Below, piece after piece: positions 45,892 through 56,798 of a stretch of 64,000 nucleotides of DNA. The position numbers were made by a program, and so were the translations under genes. Under the pieces are notes generated by a model. It was given only the letters and a program-made list of their open reading frames with translations. It made no database searches and had not been told where the DNA came from. Source of the stretch: Echiichthys vipera (lineage: Eukaryota > Chordata > Actinopteri > Perciformes > Trachinidae); NCBI GenBank assembly GCA_963691815.1, contig OY829657.1, positions 23,874,288 to 23,938,287 on the forward strand. The letters are read 5' to 3'. Position 1 is the first letter of the stretch, and each line of letters opens with the position of its first letter.

Positions 45892-47533
45892 CAGAGAGAA
45901 GAATAAATTATTTAGGAGGGTAAGAAGTGGGTTGGGCCCCTTCATCAGCCTGTGGGTTTATATTCAGCGAGCATAGAATAGGCCAACGCATGCTTTGAAC
46001 CCACAACAGCATCCTTTTACTATTTAATACTACAGTTATAGAACAGTTTGACAGTGGTGTTAAAAGTAGCGATGAAGGGGGGAAGGGATGAAACTACTTT
46101 CAAAAGAAGATTTTTTTTGTTCTCTGCTAAATTATGTGGTATCGGATCGGTCAGGCTCTAAGCGCTCATTTTTCATTACGAAAAAAATAATGCACAGTAA
46201 TCTGTGGGTACTCCGCATATTTTTATGTGTGGGTATTCCACGTATTAAAAGCAAACTGCATAATGACACCATTTCTAAATCCCCCAAGCATCATTTTCTG
46301 CAAAATATGTTCTGAAAAATCAAGATGCAGTATATCTGTCTGGCTCTAATGAAGGAACATGATATTTCATAGTGATGATATGTTTTTTTTTTTAATAGCT
46401 TAATCTGAAAAGTAACTAGCTGTCAAATCACTGTAGTTGAGTGGAAAGTATATGAAATGTTAAGCATTAAAGTAGTATAGAAGTATTAAGTAGCATAAAA
46501 TTGAATATGAGTCATTTAAATTGTGTGTATAATCACATGTCCTGACACACCTCTGCTCTTTGTGTGATTTAAAGAACAGGAATCATTTGCAGATGATTTA
46601 ACCTATTACTTTATTTCATCCCAACATGAGACAGGAGACTGTAAACACTCGTCTGCGTGAGCACTAAGAGAGTGTAATGGATTAAAACACACAGGGCGTT
46701 CAGTCAGTATACAGTGAAATGGTTTGAGTCATTGCCTTTCAACATTGAAAAGAGTTTGTTGCGGCACGCTTGGCTAACATGAACACCACTCAAGGCTACA
46801 CATTTTATAGACAAGTCTCAACTGAGAGAAAAACGCCGCAACTCCCAACATAATCCATCTGTTCATCAGAGCCAATTGACTGCATCTGTTTGATGTCGGA
46901 GTTTTACTGCTGTCACATAATGAAAGCTCTGTGGAGACGCGTAAAAGTGGATCTTATTGCGCTGCTGTGCAAAACACGTTATCTTCCTATGCTGACATAA
47001 TGCTCCAAATGCAGCCTGAAGGTGAAAGGGAAAGTTCAGCGACAGTTGATGGTCGTAAAACTCTGGGGTTTCTGCACTCGCACGTACAGACACCAAGATT
47101 CAAAGCATGTTTCAAATAAATACCATCATATATGTATATATTCTTTATAATAACCAGGAGTGTCCGGATTGTCCAAATCTACAATTCGATTAGACTTTTC
47201 ATTTTAAGGTCACGATTCAATTAAATGTTCGATAACATTTTTTTTTTTGTCATCCACATTTTCAGGTTCTCAAATTCAAATTTCAAAAATGTTGGATACA
47301 ACCGTCATATCCTTTGGAATGAACAAAACCAACACCATATGGTCAAATCTACGTCATTTATTTAAATCACAGATTATGCTTTTGATATCGATAATTGAAA
47401 TTAAATGCTTATCATGACACATTTTTTTATTTTGAAATTAAATTGTGGCTATTTACTGTAGAACAACTATATGAAAGAAATTTAAATGAAATAAATATTT
47501 TAGAACATATCTTTTCATTATTCATATTTTCTG

Positions 47534-47553
47534 ATATATATATATATATATAT
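47534..47553. repeat. Short (TA)n
   Basis: Ten TA units in a region of over 80% A+T by eye. Confidence 0.9.
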
Positions 47554-48159
47554 TCAAGATTTTACAGAATGTATTATAACTAATTTTGTCATAAAGTCTA
47601 CTTTTATAATTTCTATAATTTAGTTTTTATATTTTGACTTTTATAATACTTTTATAAACAATATGTACGTGTAATTATCTTCTGCAGATAATACAATATT
47701 ACACAATATACGTATTTATACTTATATTTAGAAAATAAAATAGAGTGAATATAAGTATACTACACAAATATCATTGCATATACAAAGATTAATACGTAGT
47801 AAGTAATTCATAAAAACGTTTTTTTTTAAGTTCAAATAAAATAAAAAGGTAAAAAGTGTTTTTCTCCTGGATACCAATGTTTATGCAGTTTGAAAATATG
47901 CAAATGGAAAATGATGACAAATACAAACATATTTTTATGGACTTTAAATAAATATTATTATTTGGAGAAGTATTTAAATCATTAAAATGTGTATATATTT
48001 ATGTGAATTAAAAAAGGATACACAGATACTTGATAATGAAAATAAGCATAGCTGAAATATTGTGTGTATCTGACTTCCAGCAGTGTGAACCAGATCTACA
48101 GACTGACTTTCTGACCTTTCTCTCCCCTCTCTTTAAGCCTGTACAACAGCCCCCCCCTC

Positions 48160-48330
48160 CCCTTACGTCATGCCATTTGCACGCTGTGCGGTCGAGCCCT
48201 CGGGTGTTTGGGTTGAGAGAGCGTGATGGACGGACCACTGTGTCATCAGTCGGCCGGAGGTGCAACAATAAGGCTTAATGCGTGATTAAGTCCCAAATCA
48301 GCTCTCATTATGAGTGAGCATGTCAACCAT
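48160..48330. promoter_or_regulatory. Candidate conserved non-coding element
   Basis: A sharp shift from very AT-rich DNA to balanced sequence with a CRE-like TTACGTCATG, a Sox-like ACAATAAGG, homeodomain-like GTGATTAAGTCCC and CTCATTATGAG. No coding capacity and not repeat-like. By eye only. Confidence 0.25.
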
Positions 48331-49074
48331 GAGTGCAGATCCCTTTCAGAAAACTGAACCCTGCATCCAAATCTGCCCCTCTGAACTCAAGCTGTGGCTC
48401 CACCAGCTCCTGCTGTTTTAGTCTCTTTACATCTTTGACTTTGTCATCATTTGCCAGCGTCTGTCTTCTCTTGATACTTTATTTAGAGCTGCAACACGCG
48501 ACCTTTCAACATGAGTCAGCACATATCGTCATTCAGCTTGATGAACTGTCTAAAAACATGTAGCTTGAGGCAACTGCCATCCCAAAATCCTTCACAGATC
48601 CTAAGAAACAGAATATATGCTAATGTGCCTAACCCATTTAGAAACCAGCACTGAGTTTGAGGTCTTAAATTAGTTTTCTCTGCTGTTAATTCTGCTTCTT
48701 CCCTCTACGTTAAAAGTCCTATATTTTAAAAAAAAAGCTCTGTTGATTAGAAAACAGATTGATGTGCTGTATAAACACTGTTAAAGTATAAACTCACACA
48801 GTCCGTATTCAGAGACTGTTTCTTTTAAAGAGGACACCAGCGCTTCCAAGTGGTTGTGTTTGTGCCGCTGTCCCACTGCAACCAATACAAAAAACAGTGC
48901 ACAACAGACACGGTAGTAACATATACAACAATTCACGATGACGTCACAACAATAATATATGTTCTTCCGGGTGGCAAATGCCGAAGCGTTCACTGATGGC
49001 ACCACTAGTAAAAAAACACTTCCAACCGAGAAAACAGAGTAATTGGCTTGAAATACTGGGTGATCTGCACCGAA

Positions 49075-49325
49075 GTGGGAGTAGAATTTATTTACACACT
49101 TCTAAGAATCTAAAAGGTAAATTTCATATTTGTACATGGGCATTTACATGTCAAATTGACCATGATGAGAGAAAGCAGTAGGAACGTTTGGGCGACGCTC
49201 AGCCTGAGCAGCTCAGTTGGTGGTTTACATTAAAAATGACTTTAAGACTTTACGGTATATTTTGGAGCTGTTAAAGCGTGTCCTTTTATTGTGAAGAACT
49301 GAGGTATGGTCCTGGATGTTTTGAC
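49075..49325. repeat. Unnamed dispersed repeat, copy 1
   Basis: Shares ordered blocks with 52630-52800: ACACTTCTAAG-ATCTA, TTCATAT, GGGCATTTA-like, then TTTTATTGTGAAG-ACTGAG and GGTCCT. Roughly 70-75% similar by eye, same orientation. Family not recognised. Confidence 0.55.
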
Positions 49326-52300
49326 AGCATTTATGTTAATGTGGATGACCAGCAGCTCCCAGTGTTTACGGTGAGGAGAGGTGGATGTCCGACTAGGGCC
49401 GAGAGGAGCACATGGCTAATTCACCAGTGTTAGCGTCCTTTTGACCACTCTAGTTAGACTGGAAGTTTTACACCATTAAATTAACTCTAAACATTACACC
49501 ATCATTTATATTCTTAAGTTAAACAGAAAGTTTAATAGAATTTAGCCAAAAAATGTCTGTCTGGAGACAGATCTGTTCTCTGTGAGAAAATGTCTCCACA
49601 AACACGATGATGGAGGTTTGGTTCCCAGTCTGCCCCGTTAGAAGAGGCTCCTCCTCCTCCTCCAGGCACTCTTGTCCGCCAGTAATATTATAAACCAGCC
49701 CCCTCGTAGGTTTGAATCATTCTGGTCTTAAACCTTTTTATATCCACATTTAACCCTTTTTCACTCATCTATTCAGTATTGCACTATTCTGTATTATCTT
49801 TGCATGTTAAATAAATAAATGTTTATAACTTTACATTGTTGTAAGAGTCTTCCCCTCTGTGCAGAAATTGATGGTCACTGATAAGGCTGTGGTACGAACT
49901 AACGCGTTCGAGACCAGACTGATAAAATTTAAATAATCAATTACTTTAAATTACTAACAGGTATTAAACCTTCACCAATGTTTAATAAACATCCTGTGTT
50001 ATTTTGGTGTGGTGCCCTACTTGGAGGTAAATTAAATCCTAAATTTTAACGAGTCGAGTTAATTCATAATTAATTCAGCGACTAATATATTCTAGCCATA
50101 ATACGTGAAGGCTCACTCTCCTACACCACCAAGCCTCTGTTATAATTTTATTACCTTTATAGACACAGCTCAAGTGCTTTCCTCTTCCTTTGTGCCGTAA
50201 TGTGAGTCGTCCTTTTCATGGGAGTTCGTACCCAGTGGCAGACAGAATTGCACAGTGAAAGTGAGGCTTATAGGGAACAATTACATTGTGCAATCAATAT
50301 GTACTTCATAATCATAAGTTAAAACAGAAATGTTATCTGGAGACGCTTTAAACGAGCCATCAGAACTTCTGTACGGTTGTGACACAAATTCACTTTATAT
50401 ATTTACTGCATATCGTGACTAAAGATGAGATGAGATGCATCTCGTTAAATCTGGATCTCCTGCTCTTATGTAGGAGGGCTGTGGGGCCTCTTACATGATT
50501 TATAATCCATCTCTAGGGAACACACAATGCCGTGACACAGAGCTGGATTTAAATCAGCAAAGGATAGCAAAACTAAAAGCTGTAGTTATAAACTTGACAG
50601 AGGACACAACTTAACATTTAACTTCTGAAATAACCAATGAAGCTGCTGTTCCTTGTGCGTAAATGTGCACAAACGGCCACTCTTTTCACACCTGATGAAA
50701 AATTAAGCTGTGATTAATATTTTCCTTAATGATGTATTATTTCATCCATCTGCTGTTAATAGGAATGTCCATTTTTATGGATTTACCCACACAGGAAACG
50801 TGATACCCGGGATACACATCCAAACGATGTCTCATTTCGTGTGAAATATTATTAACGGGAAAACAGGAAAAACCAATGTGCAGAAGTACGTAATTCCTAA
50901 AAAGAATGACTTTTAAAACACCAAATTACTCTCTTTGATGCATTTTGTTTTATACAATGAAAAATGTTCAAACATCAGAGCAATGAACTTGGCTTTTCAT
51001 ATCCCCTGAAGCTGAAGTTCAAGCTGTATGTCATAATGTTAAATAATATAAATGGCCTTCTTTTGCCTTAATAATAAGAACAATAATTAATACCACCAAC
51101 AAATACACTTAAGAGGTCGGGTTTGGAACCCATATCCAATATGTTTTTTACTGTAGCTGAAGTTTAAAAAAACAAAACAGGATAGTGTGCTTCTGCTCAT
51201 TTTCAGAAACATACTAATCTAGATCACCCAGCCTTATGTCCTGCATTTAACAACTGTCCAAAATCAACTCATTTATCCATCAAATCGTCATGGAGATTAG
51301 ACTAAAGACTTAAAGTGTGTTCATTTTGATGTGATAGCAACTTTATGTTCCGAATGGCGTGTAAGTTGAATTTTGAAAGAGGTTCTTAAAGATCATTCAT
51401 CAAAAATCATCATTCATCAAAAATCTGTCATTTTCCCATTAAAACTTCCCCCGAAGTGAAACACTACACTCGTCTGTGTTTTCCTGCGTTTACCTCGTTG
51501 GGCTCCTCCAGTTTTCTGTGAGGTGTCTAACACTTTCTATCTCTCTCCCTCCTCTCCACGCTCTTGTCTCACCTTGCTTGTGCTTCCATCAGACTCCAAC
51601 CTTCCATCTCCCTCCACATAAAACTGCCAGGTGTTGTTTGTGCCTAGCAACACCTCTGTTGCATTAAACCTGTCTCCTCCTTTCTCTTGTTTAACCCATC
51701 CTCAGTGAAGGAAAGCATTGTCTTCAGAATTTATCTCTTCTCCCTGGGCACATTTCACTCATACCACTTCATGCTGCCTGTCAAGGCTACTCCACAGGCA
51801 CTAGTTGCATTGCCATAGTACGATATGATCAAAGGCTGATGGGCCGATAAACCAAGCTCGGGCTAATCATTTGAAACCTCCTCCACTACCCTCAGGATTT
51901 TGGAGGAGCTAAATTGGCATTTAAAATCAAACATGTTGAGATCTGCCTGGTTCAGAGTCAGAAACCAAAGTTTGCAAGTTATCTTATAGCTGCTGTCAGA
52001 GGAGAACACTGCACTTTTAATGAATTTTAAGCGTGCTTCTGCTTGAATTGAAGGAAAAATTGTTTGTCTTTTTTCCGGGCTGAGGATGTTTTCCGGCCCT
52101 TTGGGCTGATGAAACTCTCTGAACGCTTCACAGGTTTATGGCTGTCAATCCAAAAGTCCTTATTCTGCAGAGACAGGAAGAGGGCTTTCATCCAACATCA
52201 GGGCAACACTTGAGATAGCAGATATATATATGGTATATTCGTCCACCAGCAAGACAGAGTTACACAAGAAACGAGGATCCTGCCTGGATTACTGTAAGAG

Positions 52301-52629
52301 GCCTTCTCTGATCAAGAGCACATGCTTATTTCTATTTAGCTTCGTTCCCTGATGCTGTGTGACAGACTGGAGCCTCTGAGCGTCGTAATGAAGGCCAAAT
52401 CCATATTCATGCATGATGTGACCTCTCTGCACATGTACAACACATACACAAACATTTATGGTTACAATAAACATGAGGTTTCTGATGATTAACATGTGAG
52501 ACGCTGTCTGTATCCCCCTGCTGTCCATCTGTGACACATTGCACACACACAGACTGAGCTGCCGAAGCACAAACTCTACTAGCCTCTGACGTGTGTCATC
52601 ACTCATTTGGCATAGGGGGTCACCACCAA
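49326..52629. other. Intergenic stretch
   Basis: No gene, transposon terminus or long simple repeat recognised in this 3.3 kb. Mostly AT-rich. Confidence 0.7.
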
Positions 52630-52801
52630 CGTGCAAGCAGAATTCATTTTCACACTTCTAAGGATCTATGAGTGACTTTTCATATATTTCCACGAGCATT
52701 TAAATCTCTGATTAGTAAACGAAAGTGACCTTGATCAGATTAAGCAGATGGAGTTGTTTAAGCATGTGGTTTTATTGTGAAGGACTGAGTTACGATCCTA
52801 A
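52630..52801. repeat. Unnamed dispersed repeat, copy 2
   Basis: Second copy of the repeat at 49075-49325: ACACTTCTAAGGATCTA, TTTTATTGTGAAGGACTGAG, ATCCTAA. It is cut at 52801 by the insertion of the inverted-repeat element at 52802-53357. Confidence 0.55.
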
Positions 52802-53357
52802 AGCCCAGTTCAGACCAATTTTTCGCAACGCGACAAAACTGTTTTAGAACGTTGCAGGTGAAATTTGCATCTGGACTCAAACCGGCAGATGTTGTCCCTA
52901 AAACTCAGCTAGTCAAGTCTCCAGCAGCTGGTTTTAAAACGGACGACACATCACCAACAGCCAATCAAGTGTTAGAAAGTCCGCTGGTCAAGTCACTTAC
53001 AAACTGTCAGCTGGTTTAAAGACTGTTTTGGACAGAGAGAGAGAGAGAGAGAGAGAAACAGAGAGAAGAGCGAGCAATACAATAAATAAGGAGAGCAAGC
53101 ACCATAATCCAGAACAAAGCAGTGAATCAGTGAAATAAAACGGTATTTTTGCCGTCATCAAAACTAGAAATGCTGCTGTAGCGAGTGTCTCATTATCCAT
53201 GTCCAAATTCATATTTTATAATGTTACAAATTATATTCAGTTACAAAAAAAGCCTGAAAAGTCACAGGTAAGAACAGAAATACAGAGTTGCTGCTATGGA
53301 GATAAAACATCATCTTGCATCGTCTCAAGGTTGCAAATCTTTTGTCTGAACTGGGCT
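52802..53357. mobile_element. MITE with inverted ends, 3-bp target site type
   Basis: Left end AGCCCAGTTCAGACCAATTT; the right end is the inverted copy with a few differences (complement AGCCCAGTTCAGACAAAAGA). Flanking triplets are TAA (52799-52801) and TAC (53358-53360), compatible with a TWA duplication changed by one base, as in PIF/Harbinger MITEs. 556 bp, no transposase. A (GA)n run is at 53036-53055. Confidence 0.72.
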
Positions 53358-53360
53358 TAC

Positions 53361-55173
53361 AGAGCACTAAAGGCTCCTAGTACAGAGTAATTTCTTCAAA
53401 CCTGTTCCCAAAGCCTCTGAGACCAACTTTTCCTAAGGAGTGGGAGGGACTCCTAAGATAAGACTAGAGGGTGGGGTTGACCTTGTTGCTATGGATGACA
53501 TCATGTTTATCCCTTCTTTGCCCACAGTGATTGGCTGAGAGGGAATGAGTCCCTAAGAGTGAATTTATGATAGAAACACTTCAGTGGAGAAGTGACTGAA
53601 CTGTAGCACTATGTGGGGTCTAGATAGAACATTTATCATCTGGAGCACAATCCTCCTGACCAACAGCTGAGAGACGCCATCGTCTGAGCTGCACAGCTGC
53701 ATTTTTCCTGTGGTCAAAAGGTGGAGAGTTTTACCAACTTTAATCTGCGGTGATGTTGGTGGTTTTTATTGGTTGGTGATGTGATGTCATCCCTGGCCAA
53801 CTCTACCACGTTTGTCATTGTTTTGGATTGTTGCAATAATAATAAACATACATGTGCAGTAAGAAAGCATATTTGTCCACTTCAATGTTGATTAGAATAT
53901 TAAAACTTGAAAGATAGAAAAAATGTGCGATTGATTGTGATAAATATGGAAGATCATGCCATTAATGGCGATTAAATATTTTAATCCATTTTACTCAAGT
54001 AACATTTTATATGCAGGACTTTAACTTCATTCATTCATCTTCAATCGCTTATCCCGGGGTCGGGGTCGCGGGGGGGGGGCTGGAGCCGATCCCAGCTGAC
54101 ATCGGGCGTGAGGCGGGGTACACCCTGGACAGGACGCTAGTCTATCACAGGGCACGTAGCAGAATATTTCTGCTCTGTGGTTTTCCTTTCTTTACTGAAG
54201 TAGAAGATCTGAATACAGGTTCCGGCAGCCCTCATGTGTCTGTGACAATCCTGAAGCCAAAACCTCAGTTTAAAATCTGTGCCATGCAGTGAATTCATTC
54301 TTGTGTATCAATAATTGCGATGAAATCTTTGATGAATCTTCCTGGATGAGTCACAGACACTCGGGTATGTCACCGGTGATCAGTTTGTGAATGTTCTATG
54401 ATTTACTTAACTTTAGTAATGCATCACTTCTCTTCTCTGTATAATCTTCACCCAGAGGAAGCATACGCACATTCAAGTTGGTTTCATGCTGTATGATTGG
54501 TGATTCATTGGGTTTTTGGTATCAACACTGAATGGTTACATTTAAGGTGTGGTTGGACTATTTATTGTTTTTGACTCAGGGTCTGACTAACATGGCATCT
54601 GCACTTCTACAGTAGGTTTGCCAAGCTATCGTATAATCTATAACCCTGACCACAGCAGCTGTCAAAGTAGAGAAAAAGTGTTGTGTAAACATGGATCAAC
54701 CTGACAGGGGAACACCACCAGCATATAAATCTTCTCCTCAGTTGCTCGGCTTTGATGTCCGACAGCAGAACAGACCTGTGTTTCTTCACCCTGCAAGTGA
54801 AACTAAAGACCTGAGTGGATTTTGGGAAGGTGGTCGAGGACTAGTTTCTGCTGACCTCGACTTTGAAAAAAGCCTTTGAACTGAACACCTCTTAGCGGGC
54901 TTGTTGTCCTCTGTGCTGCTGCTGGGCCTGGATGGATGGATGGATGAAGGGTGGGATGGATGACTTCTCTTGAAAAGAGAAGTTCACTGCTCTTCAAAAC
55001 TAGCTGAGCTGTGACGACAGCAGCAATGCTAAGTGGCTCCTGTGAAGAGGCGTCCAGACATCCAGACGAAGGTTAATGGGCCACTTCACCTCTGAGTTTA
55101 CAGGTCAGATCTCAAGATAGACACCAGCGCTGTGATTCAGCTTAAGCCAGAGGGGGGAGACCATACCTTTCTC
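53361..55173. other. Intergenic stretch with a LINE tail
   Basis: No gene. 53400-53640 has a repeat-like style (GGACTCCTAAGATAAGACTA and similar) without a firm family. A LINE 3' tail is at 54028-54154. GGATGGAT repeats are near 54930-54962. Confidence 0.7.
54028..54154 (+). mobile_element. Teleost LINE 3' tail fragment
   Basis: TTCATTCATCTTCAATCGCT, TATCCCGGGGTCGGGGTCGC, CTGGAGCCGATCCCAGCTGA, GGCGGGGTACACCCTGGACA and CTAGTCTATCACAGGG occur in this order. I recall this as a very common teleost interspersed-repeat sequence. Only the tail is present. Confidence 0.65.
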
Positions 55174-55177
55174 TTAA

Positions 55178-55710
55178 AGAGGACCTATCATGCTTTTCCG
55201 TCTTTACTGACCTTTAGATGTAGTAATGATGTTTTATAGTCATGTTAAATAATACCATAGTGTCCAATAATGAAGTCCTTGCATTGAGATGTGAGCCCTG
55301 CCGACCGTCTAGGTTGCCTGTGCTCAGCTCTGAAGGCTGGGGTGCTATTAGAGATTTCTCAAAATTTTATGCTGTTTTGGTGTTTATTTTGGAAGTTAAC
55401 CTGTTAAAGCTAACGTTAGCATGTTGCACAGCTAATGTGGCTAGCTTCCATGTAGACGGTGTTTTCAGCTGCTGGCACCCAGCATAAAACGTTGACCAAT
55501 CACAGCAGAGCAGACCAGCTGACCAATCAGAGCACACAGGGCTTTTTGGGGGGGCAGAAGCTCAGACAGAGCCTGCCACACAGAGGTACTGCAGCAAGGG
55601 ACAATATGAGAAGTATATTTGTGTTTGTGAAAGATCGAAGCATGTAAACATATTGTAGTTGACCTGAAAAATACAAATATGATCCTGAAAACTAGCATAA
55701 CAGGGCTTCT
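55178..55710. mobile_element. TTAA-flanked MITE (533 bp)
   Basis: Flanked by TTAA on both sides (55174-55177 and 55711-55714). Ends are inverted: AGAGGACCTATCATGCT on the left, complement AGAAGCCCTGTTATGCT on the right. TTAA duplications are made by piggyBac and Kolobok transposases; the family looks like the frequent teleost AGGGGACCTATTATGC MITEs. No transposase inside; CCAATCA-type sequences are present internally. Confidence 0.8.
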
Positions 55711-56120
55711 TTAAAGCCTCTGAACACCCACACAGTTGTTCTCAGTTAACCTGGTTAATTAGACCTCTTCTCAGGACTGTGTGGGTGTGTCTACTGTGAT
55801 TGATTGACATCTTCCTGAGTCCTCTGTTAGCTTTGTTTAACCTGTTAAGGCGGGACAAAGTACACCTTTATCATTCTTAGTGGTAGACGGACATTTATGA
55901 CCTCATAAAATTTCATCAAAGCCCCGCCCACCTTCAACCCAAACAGATGTCTAACTAGCCAGAATAACTGAAAACACCTGTGTAAAGACAGGAATGAATA
56001 TAGTTATATATATCATAGCTATTTCCAACACTTGAGATAATGACTAATAGGGATGTGCTGCTTGCTTTCTTTTGGCAAGCACACTGATAAGATACTACAA
56101 ATTATGAAAAAAACAGGTGG

Positions 56121-56160
56121 ATCTAATTCATATAATATATATATATCATATGAATTAGAT
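56121..56160. repeat. 40-bp AT-rich palindrome
   Basis: ATCTAATTCATATAATATAT followed by its reverse complement with one mismatch pair (TATAA versus TATGA). Could form a cruciform or RNA hairpin. Confidence 0.88.
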
Positions 56161-56469
56161 CTATCTGATCCTAATAAATGATAAAATATACAGCCCCTGC
56201 TTTTCATTTCCCTGCTGTTCTGCTGGATTGGATCAAAACCTGCCCATGCTATCCACTATCAGAATATATGAATTTACAAGTTTATTTTTAATTATGTAAT
56301 TGTTCCACATATTCATCAGTTGTTTCAGAGGGAGACAGAGATGGACTTGCAGGTATGTGCTGCATGTTCCTGCTGTTCACTGAATGGCAGAGAGCTCCTG
56401 ATGTGTACTGAGATGCAAAATTAAAAAAACGATTATTTACTTTGAACTTTCCGTCGCCACCTATTCCCG

Positions 56470-56470
<1 letters not shown>

Positions 56471-56520
<50 letters not shown>
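56471..56520. repeat. (CA)n microsatellite
   Basis: 25 CA units, intergenic. Confidence 0.96.
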
Positions 56521-56524
<4 letters not shown>

Positions 56525-56707
56525 GCACACACAAACACAAATTAAACAGATCAAACAGAACCTGTGTGTGGAAATTGGCATTATTTTCTTTTGTCTATTG
56601 TCATTATATGAAAATATAATGTTGCTTGCTTCAAAACGCTTACACCCCCACTGAAGACCGGCCGAAACTCGTATCTAATTTAATTTGGTTATTAAACAGT
56701 CAGTCAA

Positions 56708-56798
56708 GGCGGCACAGTGATGTGGTGGTTAGCACTGTCGCCTCACAGCAAGAGGGTTCCTGGTTAGAATCCTGGCTGGGGCCCTTCTGTGTGGAGAT
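56708..56798 (+). mobile_element. tRNA-derived SINE-like head fragment
   Basis: GGCGGCACAGTGATGTGGTG, GTTAGCACTGTCGCCTCACA, GGTTAGAATCC. The TGTGGTGGTTAGCA and GGTTAGAATCC parts sit where the A and B boxes of a tRNA promoter belong. I recall the consensus as an abundant teleost repeat. Not a functional tRNA: no cloverleaf 3' half. Confidence 0.6.

Larger units (their letters stand above)
43966..49070. other. Intergenic stretch
   Basis: No gene recognised. Contains a diverged pair of about 90-bp segments sharing CTGCTGCAAAAAGA (44870-44960 and 45050-45145), a compound GT/GCGT microsatellite (45789-45891), very AT-rich DNA (47120-48010, with (TA)n at 47534-47553) and a possible conserved non-coding patch (48160-48330). 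Confidence 0.75.
55715..56700. other. Intergenic stretch
   Basis: No gene. Contains a 40-bp near-perfect AT-rich palindrome (56121-56160) and (CA)n at 56471-56520. Confidence 0.75.

Noticed and set aside
53997..54160. LINE tail considered as part of the same LINE family as 41222-43373
   Set aside because: Both share a CGCTTATCC(C)GGGGTCG-type phrase, but the rest (GGAGCC-ATCCCAGCTGACA, TACACCCTGGACAGG) differs; kept as a separate repeat.
56708..56798. Possible tRNA gene
   Set aside because: A- and B-box-like sequences only; no acceptor stem or anticodon arm, and the sequence matches a common repeat pattern.
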